The position numbers and the translations under genes were made by a program. The notes below the pieces were generated by a model. That model was not told where the DNA came from, did no database searches, and was given only the letters and a program-made list of their open reading frames with translations. This document shows, one piece after another, positions 1 to 12,989 of a DNA stretch of 64,000 bases; positions within the stretch are counted from its first letter, which is position 1, and each line of letters starts with the position of its first letter. The stretch spans positions 61,248,933 to 61,312,932 of the forward strand of contig CM072886.1 in assembly GCA_037013685.1 (NCBI GenBank). Direction: 5' to 3'. Origin of the DNA: Acridotheres tristis (lineage: Eukaryota; Chordata; Aves; Passeriformes; Sturnidae).

Positions 1-3000
1 TTTTTTAAACATTACATTAATAGATTAGTGCTTTAATCTACATATACACAATACACAATACATTGTACATATACAATATGCATGTGTACAATAATGTTTA
101 GCTGGATAATTTTATCTGATATTTGAAGAAAATAATTCAGTCATAGCTGTGCTCTACAATGAGTACTTGAAAGGGAGTGACACACACATATAAACACAGA
201 TATTCCTTGCCTTTAAGCCCACTTCACCAGAAGATACAAGATGTCTTTATTGAAAAGTTGATTCATGACTGAAGAAAAGAAAGATTCAACAGAATTATCA
301 GGGAGTTACTTAAATAAAAGAGAAGCTTCGTTGAAACAATTTAAAGCTTGGACACAATGGTATTATCATAATGCTGAGTATTAATTATTATGTTTGCTCT
401 TTCTGGCCTGTCACAATGATGAACAATAATGGTTACACAATGTGAGATATTCACCATTTAGCTAATTCACTCAGTCTAGGCAGGGGATCAAAGATGTTTC
501 TATACTGTCTATTGCTTAACAACGGCCCTTTTTGGTTCCAGTGTAACTGAAAGAAACCCAAAAATTGGTGTGACCTGTGCATATATTGCCTATCATATCC
601 CAGAGCCTAAAAACCAGCTGCAGGAACACAACAATTTAACTTCAGTCTTTCCAGGGCAGCTGGCACTCTGGAGAGGCAGAGCACAGATCTAGGACTTCAG
701 TTCCCTTTCTCTCAGACTTGCGGCAGACAGAAAAATCAGAGAAAAAAACCTCCCTAAGTTTCATGGACATCTGGAGCTGTAAGCAAGATGTGAGCTTTGT
801 CAAGTGTCCTCCCTGGAACCAGTGGGTTGAGCTGAACAGACCCCCAATATTTACCCATTTCCTATCAACACAATTCCCTGTGGTTTCCCCATTATCACTC
901 TGTTCATCAGTGAATGTGTGATGCTCGCTGTTTGCTGCCTAGCACACTGCATTTCTTTTCGCAGATGGGTGAATAACCATTCATATCTCTGACTAGAGTC
1001 TTTCTTTTCTAAGAGATATGCAACTGGATTTGTGTGAGGCAGCTGCTCAGTATTTGTGTGCCAGTCTGAGTGGTCCAGTATGTCATGGTGGACAGATGAC
1101 GTCAGTTCTGGAGCTGGCAGCACAGGAACTGGGCCACTGCTTAGTGCTATGAATGCTGATGGAATTGCTTTCCCAAGATTTGTTTCTTCTCCCAGAACAA
1201 CATGATCTTACAATATATGGGTTCAGTTTGATTTTTTTTTCTACAAACTTTCAGGCTTTGCCCATTGTCTGAGTGCTCTGGCTTCTTCAGTGTATTCTCT
1301 AGAAAATTTGATACAAGGATTGCAGTGTGTTTGGTAGTGCAAAATTAGGTATTTCAACAGGCATACTGCCAGGGCAGAAGTTTCTCCTCACCCACATGCC
1401 AGTGCAGAAATCCCACTCATAATTAATATTTCTTCCTAAAAGACCCTTATTGTCCATCTTTCCCACCATAAAAAAGCACAAGCCAACACAAACAAAAACC
1501 CGTGCAATACACAGCAAACCACTCCAATCCATTGCTCAAAACTGATGCCAAATACTATGATCTCCTTCTTTGGAATTTCCTGACATACCCTACTTGTTGC
1601 ACCTCCATGTGTTTAGACACTATATTTTGCACAGCAAAATTTGTGTTACTGTGTCTTGTCCATGAAAGTTATTGCTAATGTTCTAACAGCAAATAACGAA
1701 TCTAATCCATCAGCTATAATAAACACACAAACACATTTGAATTTTAAATTTTATGAATATACAAACATAAAAGCAAGTGTTGATTGAAGTCGACCCATAT
1801 CAACCCTCCAAACATTCCCAGACAAATCAAACTCTTCAAACATGATCAAAGGAACTCTGGGCCAGCAGTACTGGAGCGATATGAGCCTTACTTTTCAATA
1901 CAGACAGCCATGTGCTGATCATTGATTTTTTTATTTCCCAGTATTTACAATTTCTCATAGCATTATTTTATGCCCCTTTTTGCTCTTTATCTGTGCTTTG
2001 TTTGATGTTGCTAATGTGTGAACAGCAAAATAAAACATATAGGATAACAATCTCTGTTCCAATGAAGTTGGCTTTCTTGCATGCAGACAGACAAGACTGT
2101 AAGTGAAATAAAAGAGGGAAAAAGCTAAGCATAAAGACATAACACTGCTAATGAAAGAAGTGCAGAGTGATAGATTAAAAAGGTGGAGGCATCAAATATG
2201 CAGCAGGCTTGTTTATTACAAGTTACTATTTTACAGTCAGTGGATAGAGAATTCTGGTTTGGACACCTGCATAGAATTATGTCTTCAGCTGCACTTTAGT
2301 GATCATAGTGTGTGAAATTGTTTCTCTTCTTTGAGCAAAAGGCAAACGAAAGGTTACAGGGATGAACGTGCTTGTAAAATAATCCACATCACTGAATGCA
2401 AAAAATTTCCACACCTGTACCTATGATGCCAATTTATACCCTTGATCTGTCTGGCAAATATAAATATACATGTCCATATATATGCATAATTAAAAATACT
2501 CTAGCTGTCTTGAGAAGATACTGTGTATAAGTGTGTGTGCACGCACGTGTGTGTGTTCTAGAACCAGAGAAAAGCTGTTACCCTTTCAAGATAACTACAG
2601 AATTTAAAATGCACACACATGCACTGTATGAGCTATCTGTATAAGTAACAAACAGTGAGTGAAACATCCTGTTAATGTCATAAAAACTGAAAATTAATTA
2701 TAAGACTGGCATGACTGACATTTCTCTTCATGGATGATTTTACTTTACTGAAACAGAAAATAAGCAGTCCACTTAATTTTTAAAAGGGCATAAAGTAGAG
2801 AAGGCTGTTCAATCTATTCATAGCCATATCTGAATATCAAAACTGCACTTAAAAGAGCCACCCCAGAAAGTTTCTTCCTATGTGCTTTTTGCCATTCCTC
2901 CCTCGTCTCAGTCCCAAAGTCAATGAGAATTCATATTTTAATAAATCTGTGTTAATATGCATCACTGAAGCCTTACATTTACACTGATGAACACACAGAG

Positions 3001-4401
3001 AGCTATCCTTAGAGTCTAAAAACCACACTTTAGCATGAAGCAGATGTTTTGGCCACGTTACAATAAATTCATAAAAAGAATCTTCTTAAAGCAAATGCTA
3101 CCATTAGCACAGCACACTACTTTGGAACAAGCTGTCTTGGGAGGTATAGCAGGGGAAAGGACAGAGATACCACTGCACTCTTCTTCTCAATTCCAGGCTT
3201 ATAAAATGCTTTTAACTTGCCCGTCAGGTGGCATAGCTGGGCAAAGCAGTCATGTAAGAAAGTTTCATTCATCTTTAAGAAACAAATGACAAAAAATTCA
3301 CTGGAAACTTATGTTCACTTGGGATTTTTGTGGGATTTATCAATATGCAGTATTATTACTTCACCTTTACATCACCTGCACACCATTAGTTTTCAGTTTT
3401 GACTTGCTCTTTCCAAGTCTTGTAAGAGCTGTTTCTCTATTTCCTCATCCAAAAAAGCGTCCTTCTTCAGATCCCTACCTCTGTACAATCTCTATGCTTA
3501 AGCTCCACTGAAAGCAGATGTATGGTTAAGTGTGATCCTATTGTTTTAAGAGGATACTTTATATTCTAGGATATGATTTGGCTAAATATAACAAGTCAAA
3601 CAGAAGTGTGGTGCTTGAGAAAGCATTTTGGTGAGCTTCCAGGGACTTACCTGCCAGCTGCCAAGCTGGCTTACAGCTCTAGGCTCAATGTATTCACCCA
3701 TCCATCACCAAAGGGTCTGAATGACTGATAACAAAAACAGATGATTCATCGCTGGTATGCTTTCTGTTCTCACTTTGTCCTATGGAAGACATGGCATTTT
3801 AAGATTAAGGTTGGTGTATTTCAGGCTAAGAAAAACTTACAGTATAAAGAGGGCAGCTTTTATATTACTGGATAGATACTTGATCCTAATTTTTAGTAGA
3901 CAGAGAGGGCCAGAAATTAAATTTTTCATTGTTAGCTGATCTTTAAATGAGTAAGTACCCATGCCTATCATCTTGAGTGTAAATACTGTCAGAAGATGCT
4001 CTCTCTTTTTGGTCTTTTTAGATAGATCAGACGAGTAAGATAGTATTTCATTTCCATTTACTTAACAAGTGTTATTCAAGGTGTTGACCTTGAATTTAAT
4101 AGCACAAACATCAGTGACTTATCTCAGAGGCCTATTAGAAGGAAAAGACAACTCTAAGTCTGCCATGGTGATGGCAGAGAAGAAAGGAGAAAGACATCAG
4201 AATCTTGAAAAGCACAGAGAGCACTTCCACCTAACAACTTTGCTCAAGTGATACAAATAAAATGAGGAATTAATAATAATAAAAAAAAGCTCTTCTCTTT
4301 AACATTTAAGTACTTGCTAGCTGCATTGTTAGTGTATCAGATTACCGTAGAAAAAGCTATGACTATTCAGGTAAACTGGATACCTAATTCATACTGTGAA
4401 T
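1..4401. other. gene-free AT-rich intergenic stretch
   Basis: No exon, RNA gene or clear repeat copy was recognised. The first 140 bases are AT-rich with short alternating pyrimidine/purine runs around TACATATACA. The only other structure seen is the alternating purine/pyrimidine tract at 2531-2556, listed separately. The open frames here are under 100 codons, resemble no family and lack coding character. Confidence 0.6.
2531..2556. repeat. alternating purine-pyrimidine tract, Z-DNA prone
   Basis: Twenty-six consecutive bases alternate purine and pyrimidine: a GT run, then GCACGCAC, then a second GT run. The centre holds CACGTG, a canonical E-box. Such tracts are the classic sequence class able to adopt left-handed DNA; that it does so here is inference. 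Confidence 0.7.
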
Positions 4402-4463
4402 ACAGAATCGTAGATTGGAACAGTTTTGTTGGAATTTAAAGGTCGTCTAGTCCAACCCCCCTC
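4402..4463 (-). mobile_element. CR1 LINE 3'-end fragment
   Basis: The + strand reads ACAGAATCGTAG, then a diverged GGTTGGAA-like segment, then GTCGTCTAGTCCAACCCCC. This is the reverse complement of the avian CR1 3' end, which usually reads CATAGAATCATAGAATGG...ATCATCTAGTTCCAACCCCC. Only the last 60 or so bases of the element are recognisable. Confidence 0.7.
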
Positions 4464-4714
4464 TAATGAGCATAGACATAGAGAAGTCACAGAGACAAAT
4501 GATCTGAGATCTTTGCAACATGAATTTAGCAACCTGGGACAGGTTAGGAGGAAAACACAGCTGAGATACCATTACCTTTTGGGCTGTGGTGAGAGTCAAA
4601 CTAAGAGATTTTGCACAGTCACAATATTCACAATCTATGTAGATTTTGAAGAGTTTGGACAGTTTCTCACAGGAATGGTGAGATAGTCACCAAAAAATAT
4701 TCAGGAGCTAAATA

Positions 4715-4820
4715 AATCTCCTTCAAAAGAAAGATTAAAAGAGCTCAATCTGTTTAGTTTGTCAGAGAATGGGAGGCAACTTGATTACAGGAATAAGCAT
4801 CATCTACAAAAGTGCCCTTT
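4715..4820 (+). mobile_element. probable old CR1-like LINE fragment
   Basis: The segment AAAAGAGCTCAATCTGTTTAG and the bases around it resemble the CR1 region that normally reads as GAGCTGGGTCTGTTTAGCCTGGAGAA, followed by a stretch resembling GGAGGTGACCTTATTACC. Divergence is high, so this rests on weak similarity recalled from the family. Confidence 0.4.
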
Positions 4821-6437
4821 GATTCAGTGGACACAGTAAAATGTCTGTAATATACTGAAAGCAAATCCAAGTACTAAAGCATTCCAAAACATCAGCAGTC
4901 CACTGAATATATGTATTACAATACAGTTTTAGTCATACAATAACTCATCGTTTTCTTCCACAGGAAGCTTCACTGAATTTGCAGTACAGTCAGCAGTTAT
5001 TTAGTGAATTTTTTTGTTTATTCTCATGGTATAATTTGTGGCCCTGAAATTCACTCATTGTACCATTTGAACCTAGCACCCAACATAGCACTGTTTATTT
5101 TTTTGACTTTCATTTAGCTGTCACTTTAACAGCATAGAAATATAATTCAGTGAACTGAAAGATACAGGAAGATAAAAGCCCTCATTACACACACACACGT
5201 TATACAACACTCCACCTGGTAATTCAAACACTACTCAAAATTTCTGCTTAAGATGTTTATAAAATTCTAGCTAAATAAACGAAATACTTTCAGTATTCGT
5301 AGAAGCACTGGTAAGCCTTTTAGAGCTTTTTTTGAAAGTTACTTGTAGGAATTGTTAAAAGAGTGGAAAGCCAGTATCAGCTTGAGTTTTGACCATGTTG
5401 GTTTTTAACAGAAAATACTTCTGTGGAAATACTCCAGGTCCCCCATCATGTATTGGGAGGCAAATGGCATCTGCAGGTTCTTGGTAAACACCTGCAGTGT
5501 AGCTCCTCAGTGGTCAGCTATATTTTCACACAAAGCTATTCCACAGCAGAACCTTCAAGGTCAGATGCTTCTTCAAGCAGACTCTGATCAGGTCATGCTT
5601 GTGAGTCACCAAGGGGGGAATATTTTCTTTCTGTTCACAGGAGAACATCTCCTGCCTGAGTACAGACTGACTATCCATATGAAATGGGAGTTTTCTTTCT
5701 TTGCCATGCACTGCCTGCCAAGATCAGTTCCCCTGCCTGGAACAACACCTGCCCTGAAACTATTATGGAAAGATTTGGGTTTCCTGACCAACACCTTCTG
5801 CAGTGGATATTGCCAATAAAGCCTTGAAGGTTTACAAAAGAGGGTCTGAAAGAAGCTTTCAGCCCTAGGCCAGTCCTAGCTGGGCCATCTGCCCTCTGCT
5901 GGGAGGAACTGATGGACACAGTCTAGTATCAGATTTTCCCGGCTGGGTCTCCACCAGCCTGTCCCAGTCCAAGTCCTGTCTCAAGCTGACTCCTCACACC
6001 AGTCCCAGGTAACTCTCCCACCACGCCTGCTGACTCCAGAGCTATGTCTGCACCATGGGCTGCACATCAGCCCCCACCTTCTTCCTCACTACAGCCCCAT
6101 CCACCGTCAGGTTTCCTTACAGTTATCCTCAAAACCACACTGTCACACCCCTTTCTTTCTACAGGGCCACCTTTCTGCAAATAATTTGGGCAATTCCAAG
6201 TTGAAGGAGGAAAGTTGAGAGATAAGACAGTCTGTCCCTATTCCTTTCTCCAATTTCTGAACTAGCACCGGTGGAGGTAATCTTTATAGATTACTTTCAA
6301 AATGCAATATATATCTATATAACACTTGTGAACCAGAGTCTTTCAGAGAACTACAGCTTTGTAACACTTTGGCTAAATTTCTTGGAAATGGCAAGAGAGA
6401 TCAGACAGAACCTAAATGGATTTGAAGTCTCTGCTCA

Positions 6438-6463
6438 ATGCTCTAGAGATGCTAGAGCATCTC
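6438..6463. repeat. overlapping alternative inverted repeats
   Basis: ATGCTCTAG at 6438-6446 pairs with CTAGAGCAT at 6452-6460 (loop of 5). The overlapping GAGATGCT at 6446-6453 pairs with AGCATCTC at 6456-6463 (loop of 2). The two hairpins are mutually exclusive. No gene is attached to them. Confidence 0.6.
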
Positions 6464-7499
6464 AGGTTTTCATGCTATCTGGACTAAACTTAAAGTACTG
6501 CTGAGTTATTTCAGTTTCTACTGAGTGTTAGCCTCCACTCATTGATTGGAAAAGATAAAATGGGAAAAGGAAAGGTATGTTTAATTATGGCACTTATTAT
6601 GCCTAAAACGCTGTGCTGCATCATCTCTACATGAAAAAAATCTGAAAGAAACACACAGGATTTGGTTTTAAAAAGTGTAGAGCTGTAGTAGGTTTAAAGC
6701 TGCAAATCTTGTACTTCTTGATTTGTCTTTGCAAATGAATTGTAAACCTAAGGTGCATTTTGAAGAGGCCTGAGCTCTTTGCAGCTTGTCACAGCACTTT
6801 CACACTTGCAGATGTATTGTTTTTACTAGAAAGTCACAATTGTCTCATGTTACAGCGTGATACATAAGGTACACATCTGGCCGTACTATATTACTGTCAG
6901 AGCAGTAGTTTATATTGAACAAGCAGTGCTTCAGCACACAACGTGTGCAAAGGCCACAGGAGAATTTCCTGAGCTTTGCTCTCCAAGGATCACTAGTACT
7001 CCTTAGCAACCTTGCTGGGAGGACTGAAATCAAAGCCTCCAGGAAGCAGGTGATAAGTGTCCCTGTATACTTGAGAGAGTTGCTGGCTACAGCAAGCACA
7101 TGTACATCTCCAGAAAAAAAAAAAATTGAACAGCAAACCATCAAACTAGGATATAGATAAAAATGTTAAGACTGAACACAGCAAGAGGAATAGTGGCAAC
7201 CAGACTCCTGTAGTGGCCTTAAATCAACATACAGAGTGCACAGCTTTAGATGATGCTTCCAAGAAAATTTGACAACAGGCTTCCTACAAACCTAGTCTGG
7301 ACAGAGGAGCACCAAAAAGGTGTGAAATAACAGTCTGAGAGACTGTGATCTAATTTCGAGAATTGTGGACCACTAGAAGCCCTTATGTATGTCAGGCTAT
7401 ATTATGGGGTGTATTATCTATACTGAACTACTGCACTCTATGCTGGTACTGCCTCAACTACTACATTTTTTCCACTGATAAACTTTTAGTAGAGTGTAC

Positions 7500-7521
7500 A
7501 ATTGTTCCACAAGGAACAATT
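7500..7521. repeat. short inverted repeat
   Basis: AATTGTTCC and GGAACAATT form perfect 9-bp arms around ACAA. The half-sites TGTTCC and GGAACA face the opposite way to a steroid-receptor element, so no regulatory role is claimed. Confidence 0.6.
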
Positions 7522-9074
7522 TTGAGGCAGAAATGTCACAAGGCAGCATAGCCATAAATATTTTGCTTATCCCTTTCACTTTTAAGGCAAGATATTGAGT
7601 TCTGATGCCTCTCATTCTCTGGCATGCAGTTAAGGGGGTAGAAGTGTCCAGGCCCTTATTATGCACAGCTGACCTTTTATTTCCTGCAAGTGCACTCAAT
7701 TTCAGATAGCCCACGGTGTGGTCTTGAAATGCTATTTTCCGTCATGCTAAACTCATCTGAGATCTACATTTTTACACATTTTACGAACTCTTGACTTTGC
7801 TTTCCAGTGTTGCATGAAAAACAGAGGTCATTCAGAAGGTTATAACTCTTTCAACAAAATAACTGTTGTGACACTTTTGAAAGAGAAGGACAAGCACTTA
7901 TAAACACTGGGCAAACTACTGCAATCAACATATCTAAGAAATTTCATTTTTTTTTTTTTTGTGACTGCTGTTTCTAAAAAATCTATAATTCCACATATTG
8001 TTATATTAGTGATTTTAATGTTTTATTGAGGAAAGTTCAAACCTGATCAACACTCATTTAAAACTTCATTTTATTTATACATCTCTTGCAAGAGAAGCCT
8101 GTCTCCATTTTCTTTCCTACTTGTATTCATGATTGCTGAAGAGCTGTATCTTCTCTTTCCACCGTTGTCACATCATTTGCTTAATGGTATTGGTAGCTCC
8201 ACTTTTCACTCAGCATTTAATTTATATACTTCTCAAACTTCTTCCAGTCAATGCTTAGGCTTTGAGTTCTGATACCCTGATATTACATTATGTATAGTGT
8301 TTTCAATCTCAAATAATGTGGTATGTAGATTACATATTACTTAAAAATGTCAGTTCTTGTTCACCTACTCAATGACTATGTCCTCAGTCACAGTGTCCTC
8401 ATCTCAAGTACTATTTCCCTTTGCCCCCTTGTTCACAGCCAGGAAGATTCCCATCTTGAACGTGCTGCTGGCTGCATACATGTCTCAGCACAATTTTGCT
8501 TTGACTCGGGATCTCGTTTATTTCCTAAATCACTCAGCAATGAACCACTATGACTGCTCCCTAGGACCTTATAATGCGGGGTCAGCCTTCTCTCATCATC
8601 AGGAAGTTCCTTTGAATTTTAAACTTCTGCAGAAATCCATGTCTATTCACACAGCCACTGCCATTCGGATGTTATTGATTACAGTCACCACAAGCATTGC
8701 TCAGGCTAATGACCTGCTAATGACCTTCCCATCCACTCTCTGACATTAGTATCTCAGGAGGTGAACACGGCTTATTCTTGCCTAACCTTGGCTGCCCGAG
8801 ATAAGCAAACGTTTATCACCTCTACCATCTTAGCCTTCTGACTCGGAAAGCTACAGACTCATTTTACCTAAAACCTTTCGGTACACTTACTCCTAAAAAC
8901 AAGCCGTAATTGTCTTGTTTACTCTACAACACCAATCCTTTAGAATTTTTTAAAAAACGAAATAGCGCATTTTAAGGCTATTACCCCATTCATCATTACT
9001 TTATAAAGCTGAAGAAACGGAACTCCGTAACCCCAAAATTTCCAGGGGGTCATATTTTTTATAACACCACCACC

Positions 9075-9830
9075 ACCGGCAGCGAAATTATTAGTATTAC
9101 TGTGAAGGGGTAACGGCAAGGGACGAGGGGCAGCGCTGTGCCCGGCGGGCAGGGGCGAGCCAAGCGCACCGGTTGCCACCCGGGGCGCGGATCCCGCCCG
9201 TGCCGTCGCCTCCCGCCGCCGCCCCGGCAGCACCGGGGGTTCGCGGGGGCAGCCGCCCCGTCCCGGTGCCCGCGGCCGCGCCGGGGACAAGTCGGGAAGG
9301 GACACCCGGAGCGCACCTCCCGCAGCCCTCCCCGCTGTCCATCGGCTGCCACGGGCGTGAGCGCACGGAAGGACGGACGGGCGGACAGACGGACGCCTCC
9401 CCCTTTCCCCGCGGCCGCCGCTCGACCCGCGGGGAGCCCCTGTCGCTCCTGCGGCCGTGCCCCTGGGCGGGGGCGGGCATCCCCGGCTCCGTACCTGTCG
9501 GGGTGTCCTCGGCAGAGGCAGCGCTTCCCCCCGCAGCCCCGGCGCGGCGGCGGGCGGCCGGCTTTGTTACTACTCGGAAGAGCCGCGGCTCAGCGCCGTC
9601 GCTATAGAAACTGGCTGCGCCTCGAAGAGACACCGGCGAGTGGCGGGAGGGAGGCGGGAGCCGGGCGGAGGTGTGGGGTGAAGAGCCAGCCGCTCATTCA
9701 GGAATATCCTGGCCTTTTCCTCCTCCTCCGCCCGCAGCCAGCCCCGGCACCGCCCAGCCCGGCCGCAGGTTGGGAGGGCGCCTCGCCGCCCTCACCTCGG
9801 CTGCATCCTCGGACTAGGATGTGGTCTCTC
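9075..9830. promoter_or_regulatory. isolated CpG island, putative promoter
   Basis: This is the only dense CpG island in the window: GC-rich with very many CG dinucleotides, GC-box motifs (GGGCGGG near 9465-9475, CCCGCCC near 9195) and sharp transitions to AT-rich flanks. CpG islands usually mark promoters. No start codon followed by a recognisable product was found on either strand; the long open frames here result from high GC content and scarce stop codons. A minus-strand donor-like CAG|GTACGG follows 9495, and a plus-strand acceptor-like CCTTTGCAG ends at 10016. The CD83 start lies 24 kb further on. It may drive an unannotated non-coding transcript or a distal 5' exon; direction is undecided. 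Confidence 0.75.
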
Positions 9831-12055
9831 GGCCCAGAGCATCCCCGTCCCAGCCCTGCCGTCTCCTCAGGGAGACTTGTCCCCAAAACACACACAGAGG
9901 CACATTCACACTCCGAGAAGCGATCCCAGGGCAGCAGGGACCCAGGGAGCACCCGTGACATGAAATAAGCATGGGAGCCGACCTGCGCTCTCGCTCCTGT
10001 CCTCCTGCCTTTGCAGCTTGTATGGTCTCAGAGCATCATCACAAAAAAATCCACGAAACCGGAACCAAATTTTTTAGCAACAGTTTTTCGTTTCGTGAAA
10101 GTGGTTTAGCTCCACAACCTCAGGTGATGAACTGCTTTTGTGGGGGAACTTGCTGCTGGGACCCCTCTGGACGGCGGCTCACGGTCTAAGGGTGCCGCGG
10201 AGTTTTTCTGCAGAGCATTTAGTATGATGCAGCAGGCCCTAAGGGTTGAGGAGCTGAAGGGCTCGTCCTGTGTGCTGTAAACAGGAAGGGAAGGATGGGT
10301 GATTGGAAGGAAGAAGAGGGAAAAGCTGAGAATGAATTAGGGTAAAGCAGCCAGGTGTGCGGGAGATATCAAAAGCAGCCAGGTGTGCGGGAGATATCAT
10401 TGTGTCCTGACATGTTTGAGATTTAGGGTTATCCTGAGTCTGGGCAGTGGTATGTTTTCCTACAGCAATAGCCTATGGTGTGTGAGGGTCGCCCATCTTC
10501 ACACTCTTCTCCCTGCTTGATATGACTGACAAAAGCTGAGGCAGTTCCTCCGTTCTTCTTCCTTTCTTCCTCCTGCACTGAAGGCTCACCGGTACTGGCT
10601 TGTTGGATCTGTCCTCTTCTAATTTCTCTGCCTGAAACACTCATTCTCTCAACAGTAGTAAAGTTGATAAAACATCCTTTGAAGTGCAAGATGGATCTCC
10701 CCTTTTCTCTTTCCCTGGTTTATATTGATTAAATTGGACTTTCCAAGTTTGCCACTCAGAAGAAACCTAACATGCAAGGAGCAACTTGGAGGCTGCATTA
10801 TCCATCTCAGCTACTGCCAAGCTACAGGGGATGACTATTAAGTATCCGCACTGCAAGTCACTGTGAGCTGGTGAATCTGTGCCAAGAGCTGCTGGCACAC
10901 TGCAGAAAATGCTCTTTAGGAAGAGTTTGCCAAAGCCAAGAAAGACCCCCGCAGGAGCTCTTCACAAGGCAGCCCAGCTTACAGCAGAGCTGCTGGCAGG
11001 CCATCACACAGCCAAATGACAATGGTGGCACAAATGAGGGAGAGAGAGAAGGTTGGATATGAAAGACGGGGGCCCACCATGTATTTATCTACCGAATTTG
11101 CATGCTAAATACCAATTTAAGAGTTATAAAAATAAGAAAAAAAGTAATATAAATCCAGTCAGAGTATAGCAGAGCTTGGTTTTTTGTTTGTTTGTTCTAC
11201 CTCATAGTGAATTTGCTTGCTTTGAGGAGGAAAGAGTAACATTAGAGAAGTGAAAGATCTGCAATATCCTGGATCTCATAGCATAGGACAAAATAAAATA
11301 TCATAGCCTATTTTACATTATACAAAAGAACGCTCACATCCTTTTAATCAAACAGAGTATCAATATTCATAGTAGCTATAATTAAAAAAAAATCTCAAAA
11401 TCCAAAACACCCCTAAAAGCTGGAAAACATTTCATGTTCTAAAATCTTTTCGAAGAGTAAGAAATGCTTTTTAACTTGAGACATTTAGAAAAGAAAGCTG
11501 AGCAACGAAAACATTGCTCAAAGAAATGGTCATTATTTTGACAGCAAGAAAGCAATGCTGTTGCTATAATGCCTATTCATTTTTCTTACAAAATAAATTC
11601 ATAGCACTTTCTCCCAGGGGCAAACACAGGAAGGGACAGAAAAATGATAGGAAAGGCATACTTACTACCTAGTCTTCACTAACACAAAGCACCTGAGTAC
11701 TGATATAATTTCATGTGTTCCTGGGGCTTTTAATCTTCAATGCAGTTTTACACACAGGTTTCTAAACATTTCCCTCTCCAGGCTAAAGGTAAAGAATAGC
11801 ATTTCCAGAAGGGGCAGCTGAGACAATTGGGTGATATTTTAAAGGACTTGCAGGAAAACTCAATTGGATGTGTCTTAGCGTTGTACAGATATCCATGCCT
11901 TCTAGATTACTTTTCCTATCCTATATTTCCTACTTTTCTTAAATGATAATTGACTCACAGAAATGAGCCATTTTTGTAGATGGATATCACCTGTATCTTT
12001 AGGACAGAACTTTAGCCCGTTCAATGTTCTAGTGACTGTAAAGTGTTTACTGTGT
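9831..12055. other. gene-free flank of the CpG island
   Basis: GC content falls quickly after 9830. A good polypyrimidine tract and AG lie at about 9988-10016, so a non-coding exon starting at 10017 is possible but unproven. A perfect 28-bp tandem duplication lies at 10344-10399. Otherwise nothing was recognised. Confidence 0.5.
10344..10399. repeat. perfect 28-bp tandem duplication
   Basis: A 28-base unit beginning AAAGCAGCCAGGTG and ending GAGATATCA occurs twice, head to tail, at 10344-10371 and 10372-10399, with no mismatch. Identity suggests a recent duplication. There is no spacer and no third unit, so it is not a CRISPR array. Confidence 0.95.
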
Positions 12056-12204
12056 GGTTTTTTGTTGTTGTTGTTGTTTTGTTGGTTTTTGTTTGTTTTT
12101 GTTTGGTTTTTTGTTTTTATTTTTGTTTTGTTTTGGGGTTTTTTTGTTTGTTTGTGGGGGTTTTTTTTGTTTTTTTTTTGTTTGTTTGTTTGTTTTTTAA
12201 AATT
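12056..12204. repeat. (GTTT)n-type T/G low-complexity tract
   Basis: About 150 bases made almost only of T and G, starting with GTTGTTGTTGTTG and continuing as irregular GTTTT and GTTTG repeats with short G runs. Open frames across it encode only Phe, Val, Cys, Leu, Gly and Trp and are artefacts. Confidence 0.9.
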
Positions 12205-12989
12205 CTGCTTGAAATTTTACTGACTTAATGTCATTTGGAACCAAACTTTTGCAATAGCATTTACAGAGAGGGCACTAACTGCAACCATGCCAAGTTATTG
12301 CTTGGCAGTCACAATTATTCTATACTTACAGAGAGAGGAATGAAACATACAAATATTAAACCCTTGCATTGCAGTAATAAATCAGTATTAAATCAGCAAT
12401 AGAAGTTTGTAACATTTTAACACTTAACAATCCTGCCTTTGCCTTTTGACATTTTGTCCCTATATCTCTCAGTTTGGCTTAAGGACAATATGTTTAAAAT
12501 CTACATCTGGAATGCCTTCTGGCAGCAATTTTTAACTAGCATCTACTTCTTTGGGGTAGGGTAACAAACCTCCCAAAAAAATCCACTGAAAAAACCGTGA
12601 GCTGGTATGACCATGGCCATCTGCTGACTCAGCAGTGACGTGTGTGTCTTTCTCAGTGCAGCAGATTTTTTCCAGTAACTTGGTGTACTGAAGGAATTCA
12701 TGGTGGGACATTGAATAAGTGTTAACATTCACATGGCGTGGAACAGCTTTTGATGGTGTCTCCTCTCTTTCACCATTTGTCCTCACTCTGAACACCATTC
12801 ATCCCACCAAACACTTATTCTATTGCCCTATTTGCTCCCTGGAAGCAAAGCGTCCTTAACTAGCACCAAAACCTTGAATAAAGTATTCTTCAGCTGAAGG
12901 AATGAAACACATTATTATCACATCATATGAAAACAGAAGATAGGAGTAAGCTGTGATAAAACTGAAGTAACAACATTTAATACTAATAT
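12205..12989. other. gene-free intergenic stretch
   Basis: No gene, RNA or repeat was recognised. The end runs into a short ATT-repeat at about 12997-13017. Confidence 0.5.

Larger units (their letters stand above)
4840..9074. other. gene-free intergenic stretch
   Basis: No exon or RNA gene was recognised. A C-rich segment at about 5870-6170 looks different in composition from its AT-rich surroundings but matches no family I know. A pair of overlapping hairpins lies at 6438-6463, and an inverted repeat with 9-bp arms and a 4-base loop lies at 7500-7521. A T-rich run sits at about 7950. Confidence 0.5.

Noticed and set aside
9097..9968. Long overlapping open frames on both strands (up to 276 codons) in the CpG island
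   Set aside because: High GC content removes stop codons in all frames; products are Pro/Arg/Gly/Ala-rich and resemble no family, and frames on both strands are open at once.
10344..10399. CRISPR-like direct repeats
   Set aside because: Only two adjacent units without spacer, in a vertebrate genome.
11963..12228. Open frames of Phe/Val/Leu/Cys runs resembling a membrane protein
   Set aside because: Low-complexity T/G tract; no flanking exon structure.
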